NCBI GenBank assembly: GCA_020633325.1
Contig: JACKDX010000004.1
Span: forward strand, 1 to 64,000
Direction of reading: 5' to 3'
From: Myxococcales bacterium
Lineage (GTDB): Bacteria; Myxococcota_A; Polyangia; Polyangiales; GCA-016699535
Length of the DNA: 64,000 nucleotides
Positions 8,030 through 16,635 of the stretch are shown here, piece by piece (the first letter of the stretch is position 1; each line of letters starts with the position of its first letter). The translations under genes and the position numbers were made by a program. The notes under the pieces were generated by a model, which made no database searches, was not told the DNA's origin, and saw nothing but the letters and a program-made list of their open reading frames with translations.

Positions 8030-8533
8030 ATGGGCACAGCAGCAGTATCGAGTTTTAAGGTCGGCGACAACGCAGTGCACCCCGCTCATGGGGTTGGCGA
8101 GGTTACAAGCATCGAGATGCGAGAGATCGCTGGGCACAAAAAGGCCTTCTATATTATGAAGATTTACGAAAACGGCATGAAGATCATGGTTCCCACCGAC
8201 GGGGCTCAACGTGCCGGCCTTCGAGCGGTCATTTCAAAGCGAGATGCCAGCAAAGTGCTTGAGGTATTGAAGTCAGATGAAATCGCGGTAGATGCCCAAC
8301 CGTGGAACAGACGGCATCGCGAGTATATGGAGATGCTGACCAGTGGTTCCCCATTTCAGGTGGCTAAGGTTTTGCGAGACATCCTGCGTATCAAGTGCGG
8401 CAAGGAACTCTCGTTTGGTGAGCGGCGCATCTTGGACCAGGCCAAGGGCCTGTTGGTGCGCGAGCTTGCTCTGGCGCGTAAGTGCACCGAAGCCAAAATA
8501 GAGTTGGATATTACACGCATTTTTGAGGCGTGA
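8030..8533 (+). CDS. cdnL: CdnL/CarD-family RNA polymerase-binding regulator
   Basis: The protein has 167 residues with the CarD_CdnL_TRCF N-terminal Tudor-like module (FKVGDNAVHPAHGVGEVTSI), which binds the RNA polymerase beta subunit, and a helical C-terminal DNA-contact domain (ending ITRIFEA). The length matches the short CdnL form; the AT-hook/HMGA tail of Myxococcus CarD is absent. CdnL stabilises open complexes at rRNA and other housekeeping promoters. It starts 133 bases after recA. Its stop overlaps the GTG of the following ABC ATPase (GTGA), so the two are probably translated together. Confidence 0.9.
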   Translation: MGTAAVSSFKVGDNAVHPAHGVGEVTSIEMREIAGHKKAFYIMKIYENGMKIMVPTDGAQRAGLRAVISKRDASKVLEVLKSDEIAVDAQPWNRRHREYMEMLTSGSPFQVAKVLRDILRIKCGKELSFGERRILDQAKGLLVRELALARKCTEAKIELDITRIFEA

Positions 8534-9357
8534 TCGAAGCGCAGTCCGGACCCAGGGACACACTCGAAACCAGCATCTGCTTATCCGGCGCAAGCTATCA
8601 CTTCGCTGACTTTGAGCTCGAGGCCATCGAGGCGGAGCTTAGAGTTGGGGAGATACTCGGCGTACTTGGTCCGAACGGCTCAGGAAAAAGCACACTCGTG
8701 GGTTTGGCCTCAGGCGCGCTCTTACCCATGCAGGGGGTTGTGCGCATCAATGGCCGAGATACCAAAGAGGCTGAACGACGTTGGATCGCGCAACAGATCG
8801 CTGTCGTCACTGCGCGAGAGGAACTCGCTTTTGGGTTTTCTGTCGCTGAAGTGGTGAGCATGGGACGGGCGCCGCATCTGGGGCTTCTTGGCATCGAGCG
8901 AGAGTCGGATGTCCTTCAGATTGAGCGCGTTCTGTATGAGTGCGATCTCTGGCCCTTGCGCGAGCGCGTGGTCTCATCACTGAGCGCAGGCGAGCAGAAA
9001 CGGGTGTCGATTGCCCGTGCCCTTGCGCAACAGACGCCCGCTCTCGTTCTCGATGAGCCCGCTGCCTTTTTGGATATTCACCATCAGATCGCGCTTTTGG
9101 ATTTGCTTTCTAGAAGGGTGAAACGAGACAAACTCTCGGCGCTCATCGTGCTTCACGATCTAAATTTAGCGGCTCAGTATTGCGATCGCGTCCTGCTTCT
9201 GCGAGACGGAAAACAAATCGCGCTTGGGAGCATAGAGAACGTCATGACGTATCGCCAGATTCGTGATGCTTTTGACGTAGAGGTCTATGTTGGAGAAAAC
9301 GAACTAAACCACACACGCTACTTCGTCCCGGTAAGGAGCGGTGTGCGATCTGATTAG
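8530..9357 (+). CDS. ABC transporter ATP-binding protein, FecE/BtuD-like
   Basis: This 275-residue ATPase has Walker A GPNGSGKS (47-54), signature LSAGEQKR, Walker B PALVLDEPAAFLD and the H-loop VLHDLNLAAQYCDRV. The closest resemblance is to the ATPases of iron-siderophore, haem and vitamin B12 importers (TEAD-type D-loop region replaced by FLDIHHQ). No permease or binding protein gene is nearby, so it is an orphan subunit here. The GTG start overlaps the cdnL stop. It ends four bases into the convergent regulator gene. Confidence 0.88.
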   Translation: MIEAQSGPRDTLETSICLSGASYHFADFELEAIEAELRVGEILGVLGPNGSGKSTLVGLASGALLPMQGVVRINGRDTKEAERRWIAQQIAVVTAREELAFGFSVAEVVSMGRAPHLGLLGIERESDVLQIERVLYECDLWPLRERVVSSLSAGEQKRVSIARALAQQTPALVLDEPAAFLDIHHQIALLDLLSRRVKRDKLSALIVLHDLNLAAQYCDRVLLLRDGKQIALGSIENVMTYRQIRDAFDVEVYVGENELNHTRYFVPVRSGVRSD

Positions 9358-10196
9358 CTTGAAAGAAGCTCTGAGGGTGTGACGCCAATGGCATCAGCCA
9401 AGCGGCGTAACGTCTCCAATGACGGTACATGACGTCCTCTTTCGACGCGCGCAATATTAGGGCGATGGATACCGCTGCGCTTAGATACCTCAGCTTGAGT
9501 GAGCCCGCGTTCGAGACGTAGCTGCCGAAACCTAACTCCCAAATGCTCGTCTGGCTCGCCGTGAGCCACATGGGCTGCCAATCCCGCCGCCGGGGCGGAT
9601 TTCGCGGAGAGGTTAAGATCCTGGGCGCGAAGCTGAATCTGTCGACGGTTGTTAAGCGAAATCAGAGCACAGGTCGCATCCTCGGTGAGCTCGATGTCCG
9701 TGACGGGGCTTCCGTCATCACTCGGGGTGAGAGGGCGTTCAAGCAGGCGTGTCTGCCCATTGCCAAAGATGGCCACAAGTTGGTCGCCAGCAGGATCCAC
9801 GGTCAGGTACTCAAATCGTAGTGACCGCAACGGATCAAGGCGCCTTAATACTGAGGCGCAAATCACATCGATTCCCGCGGTGTGAAGAAATATGAGGCCT
9901 TCACAGAGCTCAACGTAGAGGTCGGTATCGGCCCGGAGGCGCTCGGGGTTCTCGAGGAGGATTGCGACAAGCACGCCCAAAGCACGCGCCTTGCCTACGG
10001 CGGCGAGGAGCTCGTCGCTGTCGTCGAAAAATGGGCTGTCGACATCGAGGAGCACCGCATCAAACTCGCCAAACGTGTCATGCGCGCGAGAAAGGTCGCC
10101 TATGTGAAGTTCGATGTTCTGGCTTAGATGAAAACTGTGCCAAGCCAGTTCCACTTGCCGCCTGTTTGTGACAAGGAGCAGACGTTGAGGTTTCAT
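9354..10196 (-). CDS. REC-like domain plus Cro/CI-type HTH regulator
   Basis: The protein has 280 residues from the ATG at 10196; a longer in-frame start exists at 10316 but adds an unrelated Cys-rich stretch. The N-terminal about 120 residues alternate strands and helices like a receiver domain (RLLLVTN, AVLLDVDSPF), with Asp51/Asp53 in the place of the phospho-acceptor. A middle beta-rich part (EYLTVDPAGDQLVAIFG) is unfamiliar. The last 60 residues are a clear XRE-type helix-turn-helix (RLERGLTQAEVSKRSGIHRP). So it is a DNA-binding regulator with a degenerate receiver input. It converges with the ABC ATPase gene with a four-base overlap. Confidence 0.75.
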   Translation of the reverse strand: MKPQRLLLVTNRRQVELAWHSFHLSQNIELHIGDLSRAHDTFGEFDAVLLDVDSPFFDDSDELLAAVGKARALGVLVAILLENPERLRADTDLYVELCEGLIFLHTAGIDVICASVLRRLDPLRSLRFEYLTVDPAGDQLVAIFGNGQTRLLERPLTPSDDGSPVTDIELTEDATCALISLNNRRQIQLRAQDLNLSAKSAPAAGLAAHVAHGEPDEHLGVRFRQLRLERGLTQAEVSKRSGIHRPNIARVERGRHVPSLETLRRLADAIGVTPSELLSS

Positions 10197-10210
10197 TCCA
10201 CACACATATT

Positions 10211-11440
10211 CTAGCGACTTGTAGCGGGGGAGTACAGCCGACTCGAGATGTATTTCAGTCTGGCGTAAGAGACCCCAAGCATGAGCAGGGCAAGGGCCGC
10301 AAGTTTGACGGCCCACTCGCCCAGCGATTCACATGGCCGAAAAAGACGAGCGGCCTTTCCGAAAGCAAACTCCAGATGCACCCAATATATGAGCAGCGAA
10401 GTTTGGCCATACATGCGCAGCGGCATGGCGAGAGCTCGAGCCCAGCGGCTCGCGCCATATGCACCTGCAGTAAGCGCGGTTGCGACGAACACCCTGTAAC
10501 TCACGCGCAGCGTGTGTGTGAGCGCTAAAACGCCGGTCATCAAGTCATGCGCCAACATCCGGGTCTCTCCCGTTAGGTAGGCACCCAGCAGGCCCAACGG
10601 TGCAAGCCATAGGAGGGCCGACGATGTTGACTTGCTCTGTATCCACCGGCCAGCGGTCAAGCCCACCAACAAGTATGCGAACCACGGAAAAAGGGGAAAC
10701 ATCGCCATCTGCCGCTCGCCATGCAAGGGCCAGCGCGCAAAATATGCAGCCAATGGAGCGGGAAATGGTCCAGGTAATACATGCGCCAGCGGCCATGCCA
10801 AGAGCGTGACCATAACTGCCAGTGCGATCCAAACCATCGGGCGGCGCACATATGTGATGAGCACCGCCACGAGTACCAAGGACACGCCAATGATTTGGAG
10901 CACATCCACGCGCAATAAGCCGTTCCAGCGGGCGGGAAAAAGCTGGGCCACACGGGCGTAGCCTACCCAAAGGCTCAGCAGAGCCAGGCTAGCCCATCCC
11001 AAGAGCCGAGCAGATTGTATCAAGGAGATGCGCTGTTGGTGGAGCGCGCGCCATTGGGCGAGGGTCTGCCATGCAGCGGCGAATCCTAAGAGGAGCGGCA
11101 CGTAACATTGCCATCCGACAGGATGGAAAAGGGCGCTTGAGTCGATGAGCCACATCTGAAGGCGAAGGAGGTAGCCGAGCAGCATGATTTGTAGCCCGCG
11201 GTGAACCAGGCCCATATCGATGCCAGGAGAAATGAAGCGGTTCGGCTTGAGTGCGATCGATACCCCTGCAAGCAGCAAGAACAAGGGGGCACCCATGCCG
11301 CCGATGCTGCGCAAAAGCGACCATGCGAGACCGGTGTGAGCGGCAGGCACCACCCAGCTTGAGGCCGTATGCCATATGAGCATAGAACCCACCGCCATGC
11401 CGCGAAGCACATCAATGTAATCTTTTCGGTGACTCTTCAC
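10211..11440 (-). CDS. polytopic membrane acyltransferase (DUF1624/HGSNAT-like)
   Basis: This 409-residue protein begins KDYIDVLRGMAVGSMLIWHT, the N-terminal signature shared by acyltransferase-3 and heparan-alpha-glucosaminide acetyltransferase-like families. About ten hydrophobic helices follow, and the last third contains QTSLLIYWVHLEFAF, the typical late motif with His. Such enzymes transfer acyl groups from acyl-CoA across the inner membrane to sugars or lipids. The substrate cannot be told. It lies just upstream (in its own direction) of the REC/HTH gene with 14 bases between, so the two may be co-transcribed. It is divergent from the HD-GYP gene with 33 bases between. Confidence 0.75.
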   Translation of the reverse strand: MKSHRKDYIDVLRGMAVGSMLIWHTASSWVVPAAHTGLAWSLLRSIGGMGAPLFLLLAGVSIALKPNRFISPGIDMGLVHRGLQIMLLGYLLRLQMWLIDSSALFHPVGWQCYVPLLLGFAAAWQTLAQWRALHQQRISLIQSARLLGWASLALLSLWVGYARVAQLFPARWNGLLRVDVLQIIGVSLVLVAVLITYVRRPMVWIALAVMVTLLAWPLAHVLPGPFPAPLAAYFARWPLHGERQMAMFPLFPWFAYLLVGLTAGRWIQSKSTSSALLWLAPLGLLGAYLTGETRMLAHDLMTGVLALTHTLRVSYRVFVATALTAGAYGASRWARALAMPLRMYGQTSLLIYWVHLEFAFGKAARLFRPCESLGEWAVKLAALALLMLGVSYARLKYISSRLYSPATSR

Positions 11441-11473
11441 GGCACGCCGACCCCTAGGCTATGCTTGTCACTT

Positions 11474-13036
11474 ATGAATGTCGCGGCGTCCCAAGGAGAA
11501 CTCCAAGACCTGGTAGAAATCGCGCGGGCCATCACCCAGGAAAGGAACATCGATCGGTTACTGGACCTCATTCTAGAAAAGAGCCGTTTTATCACAAATG
11601 CAGATGCTGGCAGCATATATGTCATAGAGAGCGATCCCGTTGAGGGCCAGCGGCTTAGGTTCAAGTTAACTCAAAACGATAGTTGTAAGTTTGAGGCGGG
11701 TGAGTTCACGCTACCCCTTTCCTATGACTCCATCGCCGGGGCTGCGGTGCTCAAGCGCGAGGCGATTAACATCAGGGATGTTTATGATGTGCGTGACGAG
11801 GGGGTCGCTTTTGACAAGAGTTTTGATGAGCGTGCGGGATATCGCACATGCTCCATGCTGGCTGTGCCGTTGATCTCTGCGGAACGGGAGGTGCTAGGCG
11901 TTGTGCAGCTGATCAACAAGAAGACAGACAGAACACTCCGGTTATTGAGTGCCGATGATGTCAGGAAGTTTGTCATGCCGTTCGATGAACACAGCGAACA
12001 GGTGCTGACCACTTTGGCCGCTCAGGCGGGAATCGCGCTTGAAAACGCATTGCTCTATGCAGACATCCAGAAGCTTTTTGCGGGATTCGTGCGGGCGAGC
12101 GTCCAGGCGATTGAGCAGCGGGATCCCACCACCTCAGGGCATTCCTTGCGTGTGAGTGTGCTTTCTCGCGAACTGGCCAAGGCTGTGGATAGCGTTACCT
12201 CGGGGCGATTTGGCCAAGAGACGTTTTCCAAGCAACAGCTGCAGGAGCTTGAATACGCGGCACTGCTTCACGATTTCGGTAAAATTGGCGTGCGCGAAGA
12301 TGTGCTGGTCAAAGCGAAAAAACTTTATCCGCAAGAGCTCGCGCTCATACATACCCGCATTCTGGTTATGCTTCAGCAGTATCGCGCCGAGTTTTTGGAG
12401 GCCAAACTTGCCCTCGTGGAGTCCCACGCACCGATAGTAGAGCTTGAGGAACTTGAGCAGCGCTACGTCGAGCGGTGTCACGAACTCCGCGATGCATGGG
12501 AGTTCGTCCATCGAGCGAATGAGCCGAGTATCTTGCAGCAGGGGGATTTTTCACGCATCGTCGATCTGAGCCGCTTGGCCTATGCCGACGATCAGGGTCG
12601 TCTGTTGCCGCTCCTTACGCCCCAACATATCAAGGCGTTGCAGGTGACCAAGGGTTCTCTCACGCACGAGGAACTTGAGGAGATACGGCAACATGTGACG
12701 CACTCATTTCAATTTTTGTCCAAAATCCCCTGGGGGAATGCCTTGGGGGCGATCCCCGCGATTGCGGCCGCCCATCACGAACGCTTGAATGGGACTGGTT
12801 ACCCCTATGGACTGACCTCGGACGAGATACCATTGCAGTCAAAAATCATGGCGGTCGCAGATATCTATGATGCGCTCACCGCGGCTGATCGGCCTTATAA
12901 AAAGGCTCTAGATAGGCATCGCGCCTTGGAAATTTTAGATGCCGAGGCGAAAGCGCAGCATATTGACGGGCAGTTGGTCCGACTCTTTCGCGAAGCCGAA
13001 GTGTACAAACAGCTTGATGCCCCCCTTCACTATTAA
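11474..13036 (+). CDS. GAF-HD-GYP phosphodiesterase with long insert
   Basis: The protein has 520 residues. A GAF domain occupies about 1-195 (ends LAAQAGIALENALLY), followed by an HD-GYP domain with HD at 266-267 (LLHDFGKIGVRE) and HHERLNGTGYP at 434-444, and a late DIYDALTAADRPYKKA motif. HD-GYP proteins hydrolyse cyclic di-GMP. Between the HD and GYP motifs there are about 165 residues instead of the usual 60 or so: an extra, charged, partly coiled-coil helical insert (about 282-395). The start was set at ATG 11474; upstream codons overlap the divergent acyltransferase gene and are not GAF-like. Confidence 0.85.
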   Translation: MNVAASQGELQDLVEIARAITQERNIDRLLDLILEKSRFITNADAGSIYVIESDPVEGQRLRFKLTQNDSCKFEAGEFTLPLSYDSIAGAAVLKREAINIRDVYDVRDEGVAFDKSFDERAGYRTCSMLAVPLISAEREVLGVVQLINKKTDRTLRLLSADDVRKFVMPFDEHSEQVLTTLAAQAGIALENALLYADIQKLFAGFVRASVQAIEQRDPTTSGHSLRVSVLSRELAKAVDSVTSGRFGQETFSKQQLQELEYAALLHDFGKIGVREDVLVKAKKLYPQELALIHTRILVMLQQYRAEFLEAKLALVESHAPIVELEELEQRYVERCHELRDAWEFVHRANEPSILQQGDFSRIVDLSRLAYADDQGRLLPLLTPQHIKALQVTKGSLTHEELEEIRQHVTHSFQFLSKIPWGNALGAIPAIAAAHHERLNGTGYPYGLTSDEIPLQSKIMAVADIYDALTAADRPYKKALDRHRALEILDAEAKAQHIDGQLVRLFREAEVYKQLDAPLHY

Positions 13037-13247
13037 CATCGTACCTGCTTTGCATGGTTACTCCTGCCGATCCTCGAAGTCTCTCCGAAGCCGCTCTGTA
13101 TCTGGGCTATAGTAAGCCTGTAGCAGTTGTCCGCGGTCCCACTCAACCTGGTTTGAACGGGCATCGGGTCAAGCGAAATTCCCCGGGGAGCAATTGACAG
13201 GCTGAAGAAGGCTTGGTAATGCTCCGGCCCCCCGAAGTGAGGTTTCG
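13037..13247. other. 211-base intergenic region with candidate prs promoter
   Basis: No open frame or tRNA is recognisable. A perfect -35 TTGACA (13194-13199) is followed after 15 bases by GGTAAT (13215-13220), a weak -10 with short spacing; an AGTGAGG ribosome-binding site sits before the prs ATG. The region also holds the 8-base palindrome CCCCGGGG. I see no conserved riboswitch. Confidence 0.35.
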
Positions 13248-14189
13248 ATGTTCAAGTCGATCTGCATCTTCTCCGGAAGTGCGAACCGACCCCTAGCTGC
13301 CCAGATTGCGGATTATCTTGAGCTTCCTCTGGGACGCGCCGAGACTTCCTCTTTTTCGGACGGGGAGATCTTTACTGAAATCCAGGAAAACGTGCGCGGG
13401 GTGGACGTGTACGTCGTGCAGTCTACCTGTGCTCCGGTCAATGATTGTTTGATGGAACTGCTGGTCATCATTGATGCATTAAAGCGAGCTTCCGCCGGAT
13501 CCATCACAGCCGTGGTGCCGTATTACGGTTATGCGCGGCAAGATCGGAAAGTGGCTCCAAGGACGCCGATCACCGCCAAATTGGTAGCAGATCTCCTCAC
13601 GACCGCTGGCGCCAACCGCGTCGTGAGCATGGATTTACATGCGGGGCAGATTCAGGGATTTTTTAATGTGCCTTTTGACCACCTGTTTGCATTACCCGTG
13701 TTTCTCGACTATTTGCGGCCTCGAATGGTGGATCGGCCCGTGATCGTATCACCTGATGCCGGGGGCGTGGAACGCGCCAGGGCGTATGCCAAACGGCTCG
13801 ATGCCGATCTTGCTATCATTGATAAACGACGCGAGCATGCCAACGTGTCTGAGGTGATGAACATCGTCGGTCAGATACGCGACCGTGATTGCATCATCGT
13901 CGACGATATGATTGACACCGGCGGTACCTTGACCAACGCAGCTTCTGCGCTTCAAGTCCAGGGCGCAAGAAACGTGTATGCGGCAGCCACCCACGGTGTG
14001 TTGTCCGGGCCTGCTATTTCACGCATCCAAAGCTCTCCGTTGCTAGAGGTCGTCGTCACCGATACGATACCCTTGTCTGAGGAGGCTAGGGCCACTGGGA
14101 AGTTTAAGGTGCTGTCGGTTGCACGCTTATTGGGAGAGGCTATTAAACGGATTCATAACGGGGACTCCGTGAGCTCGCTATTTGGATGA
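13248..14189 (+). CDS. prs: ribose-phosphate pyrophosphokinase
   Basis: This 313-residue PRPP synthase makes PRPP from ribose-5-phosphate and ATP for nucleotide, His and Trp synthesis. Family landmarks are FSGSANRPLAAQIADYL, FSDGEIFTEIQENVRG, the ATP-binding YYGYARQDRKVAPRTPITAK and the PRPP loop DCIIVDDMIDTGGTL. Length matches class I enzymes. It opens a prs-rplY-pth-rpsF-rplI-dnaB run, a gene order common in Deltaproteobacteria. Confidence 0.97.
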   Translation: MFKSICIFSGSANRPLAAQIADYLELPLGRAETSSFSDGEIFTEIQENVRGVDVYVVQSTCAPVNDCLMELLVIIDALKRASAGSITAVVPYYGYARQDRKVAPRTPITAKLVADLLTTAGANRVVSMDLHAGQIQGFFNVPFDHLFALPVFLDYLRPRMVDRPVIVSPDAGGVERARAYAKRLDADLAIIDKRREHANVSEVMNIVGQIRDRDCIIVDDMIDTGGTLTNAASALQVQGARNVYAAATHGVLSGPAISRIQSSPLLEVVVTDTIPLSEEARATGKFKVLSVARLLGEAIKRIHNGDSVSSLFG

Positions 14190-14225
14190 GAATGGCGCTT
14201 ACGCGCCCAATCTTGGAGAATTATT

Positions 14226-14894
14226 ATGGAAATTCAAACACTACATGCACAGGAACGCGATCTCGGCGGCAAAGGTCCCGCAAGGCGCCTGCGCGCTCAG
14301 GATCTCGTGCCTGCGGTGTTCTACGGCAATCAGATAGAGCCCCGATCCCTCAGCGTTTCCCCCAAAGAACTCTCCAAAATCCTGAGCACCGAGTTTGGGC
14401 GCAATGCATTGATCAAGCTCGATTTCGAAAAGGGGGGGGAAGAGCTTGCGATGGTCAAAGACTTACAGGTTCATCCGGTCAAGCGCTCGCTGGTACATGT
14501 GGATTTCTATCGGGTGGAGGCGGAGCTGCCAGTGCGGGTCGATGTGCCATTTAGGACCGTGGGTAAAGCAGCAGGCGTTGTGCAAGGCGGGGAGATGCAG
14601 GTCGTATTTCGCGCTTTGCCCATCCAGGCCAAACCGCATCAAATCCCTCCTTACATCGAGGTGGATGTATCGGAGCTTGAGCTCAATCAAGCGATCCACG
14701 TCAAGGATCTACAATTGGGGGAACATGTACAGGTGTTGCTGGCCCCCGCAAGAACGTTGGTGCTGGTACAAACGGAACGTCAGCGTCCAGAGGAGGAGGC
14801 GGCCGTTGGCGCTGCGGGTGCAGCGGAGGCAGGTGCGGCCGCTGCGGGCACGCCGGACGCGAAATCCGGGGCGAAAGCACCGGAAGCCAAGTGA
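14226..14894 (+). CDS. rplY: 50S ribosomal protein L25/CTC family
   Basis: The 222-residue protein is the long CTC form: an L25 domain (residues about 1-95, HAQERDLGGKGPARRLRAQD) that binds 5S rRNA, plus a beta-domain (about 96-185, with VDVSELELNQAIHVKDLQLG). The tail from about 185 is a low-complexity Ala/Gly/Glu stretch. It starts 36 bases after prs and stops directly before the pth GTG (TGA then GTG, no gap), so pth translation should be coupled. Confidence 0.95.
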   Translation: MEIQTLHAQERDLGGKGPARRLRAQDLVPAVFYGNQIEPRSLSVSPKELSKILSTEFGRNALIKLDFEKGGEELAMVKDLQVHPVKRSLVHVDFYRVEAELPVRVDVPFRTVGKAAGVVQGGEMQVVFRALPIQAKPHQIPPYIEVDVSELELNQAIHVKDLQLGEHVQVLLAPARTLVLVQTERQRPEEEAAVGAAGAAEAGAAAAGTPDAKSGAKAPEAK

Positions 14895-15458
14895 GTGTAT
14901 TTGCTGGTCGGTCTCGGTAATCCGGGCGCAAAATATGCAAAGACCCGCCATAACATTGGGTTTATGGCGATCGATCGGTTGGCCCAGCGCCTCGGAATCG
15001 GCGGTTACAAAGACACGTTTAAGAGCCAGCTGGCCAAGACGGTGCTGGGTCAAACCGACGTAATACTCGCAAAACCCCAGACTTATATGAATCTGAGCGG
15101 TGAGGCGGTCCAGCAAGTTCAGGCGTATTACAAAATCCCCCTCGATAACATCGTCGTGGTGCATGATGAGCTCGACCTGCCTCAAGGGACGGTGCGCATC
15201 AAGTTGGGGGGCGGCGCCGCAGGGCATCGCGGGCTGCTGTCCATAGCCACCCACTGCGGGGAGGGGTTTGTCCGATTGCGCATGGGCATCGGGCGACCGA
15301 TCGTGGAAAATTATGTTCTTAGTAATTTTTTGCAGGAGGAGGAGCCCATTGTACTGGAATCATTGAACAATGCGGCTTCCGCCCTCGAACGTATCGTGGT
15401 GGAAGGACCGAGCATGGCGATGAATGCGGTCAATCAGCGGCGCCCCCCGAATGCGTAG
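14895..15458 (+). CDS. pth: peptidyl-tRNA hydrolase
   Basis: The protein has 187 residues, starting YLLVGLGNPGAKYAKTRHNI with Asn9 and the catalytic His19. PQTYMNLSG and VVHDELDLPQG (catalytic Asp) are in place. In the segment usually written GHNGL the protein has GHRGL, replacing the substrate-contacting Asn (Asn114 of E. coli) with Arg; I recall the same change in other deltaproteobacterial enzymes. It releases peptides from tRNAs that drop off the ribosome. The GTG start abuts the rplY stop. Confidence 0.95.
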   Translation: MYLLVGLGNPGAKYAKTRHNIGFMAIDRLAQRLGIGGYKDTFKSQLAKTVLGQTDVILAKPQTYMNLSGEAVQQVQAYYKIPLDNIVVVHDELDLPQGTVRIKLGGGAAGHRGLLSIATHCGEGFVRLRMGIGRPIVENYVLSNFLQEEEPIVLESLNNAASALERIVVEGPSMAMNAVNQRRPPNA

Positions 15459-15581
15459 GCACCGAGGTTGTGGAGGGAAGGAGTTTCGATGCCTAACTCC
15501 CCTCTCAGGTGGTGCACGAGGCAGCGAGACGTGGTAGTAGTTCCGTCCCTTTCGGGGCACAGACACAAGGAATTATAAGAC

Positions 15582-16151
15582 ATGGCGATGCAAGAACAGA
15601 CGCGCTGGGCACGCGAATACGAAACTGTCTACGTGGTGGATCCCCGGCTCGATCAAGACGAGATCAAGAATATCTCCAATCGGATGGTGGAAGTGATCGC
15701 GAAGATGAACGGTAAGCTGACCAGGCTCGATCACTGGGGCCGCCGTAAGCTTGCCTATCGCACCCAGAACAAAACGCGCGGGTTTTACCTGTGCATGCGG
15801 TATCTAGGATATTCGGATATTGTTGCGGAGCTTGAGCGCAATCTTCGCATGCAAGACGTTGTGTTCCGTTTTCAAACCAGCCGTCTGCGAGATAAGTGTA
15901 CGATCGATCAGGAGCAAGTTGATCCCGCGAACATTGAGTTTCGCCCGGTCGATCTTGCTGGCGAAGAACCCGAGCCTACACTTGAGCAACAGTTGGGTCT
16001 GGTTGAATCCTCGTATGCATCGCGACAGCGATTGAGTGAGCGAGCGAGCGCAGCGGAAGACGGCGAGGGCTCAGACGACGCCGATGTTGCGGTCACACAA
16101 GGGACGAGCCCACCAGAAGCGCCTACCCCGGCCACCGAAGAATCCAATTAA
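15582..16151 (+). CDS. rpsF: 30S ribosomal protein S6 with long acidic tail
   Basis: The core S6 fold spans about residues 8-110 (REYETVYVVDPRLDQDEIKN, LDHWGRRKLAYRTQNKTRGF). Residues about 115-189 form an acidic, low-complexity extension; S6 is normally 95-140 residues, so 189 is long. Upstream, 15514-15556 contains a hairpin (GTCCC, TTTC loop, GGGGC) that might be a regulatory leader, not proven. rpsR (S18), usually the next gene and the physical partner of S6, is absent from this locus; rplI follows after 14 bases. Confidence 0.93.
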   Translation: MAMQEQTRWAREYETVYVVDPRLDQDEIKNISNRMVEVIAKMNGKLTRLDHWGRRKLAYRTQNKTRGFYLCMRYLGYSDIVAELERNLRMQDVVFRFQTSRLRDKCTIDQEQVDPANIEFRPVDLAGEEPEPTLEQQLGLVESSYASRQRLSERASAAEDGEGSDDADVAVTQGTSPPEAPTPATEESN

Positions 16152-16165
16152 GAAAGAACCCCGTC

Positions 16166-16627
16166 ATGGCAGCAAATATTGAAGTGATATTGCGTGAAGA
16201 TGTGCCCAAGCTTGGCAAAATCGGAGAGGTCGTTCGCGTGCGTCGCGGCTACGCTCGCAATTTTCTCGTGCCTCGCGGGCTTGGAACGGTGGCGACGGCA
16301 GGGAGCGTCAAACAAGTGGCGCACGAAAAACAAGCCGCACTCTCTCGTGCGGTTAAGCTGCGTCAAGGCGCCGAGGCAATCAAAGCAGCCCTCGAGACCC
16401 TGACGATCCAGATCGCTAAGCCCGTCGGTGAAGAAGGCAAGCTGTTCGGATCGGTGACGGCCAAAGATATTGCCGAAGCACTTCGGGTTCAAGGACAGGA
16501 TGTTGATCGACGCAAGATATTGTTGGACGCGCCAATCCGGCAGGTTGGGAACCACGATGTCAGTATCAAGCTCGCACCCGATGTGATCGCGTCCTGCAAA
16601 GTCGAAGTCGCTGCCCAAACCGCATAG
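16166..16627 (+). CDS. rplI: 50S ribosomal protein L9
   Basis: The protein has 153 residues. The N-terminal L9 domain has VILREDVPKLGKIGEVVRVR and GYARNFLVPRGLGTVAT, followed by the long connecting helix (about 45-80) and the C-terminal domain with EGKLFGSVTAKDIAEAL. L9 binds 23S rRNA near the L1 stalk. It sits between rpsF and dnaB, 8 bases before dnaB, the common rplI-dnaB arrangement. Confidence 0.97.
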   Translation: MAANIEVILREDVPKLGKIGEVVRVRRGYARNFLVPRGLGTVATAGSVKQVAHEKQAALSRAVKLRQGAEAIKAALETLTIQIAKPVGEEGKLFGSVTAKDIAEALRVQGQDVDRRKILLDAPIRQVGNHDVSIKLAPDVIASCKVEVAAQTA

Positions 16628-16635
16628 GGGCTGCG

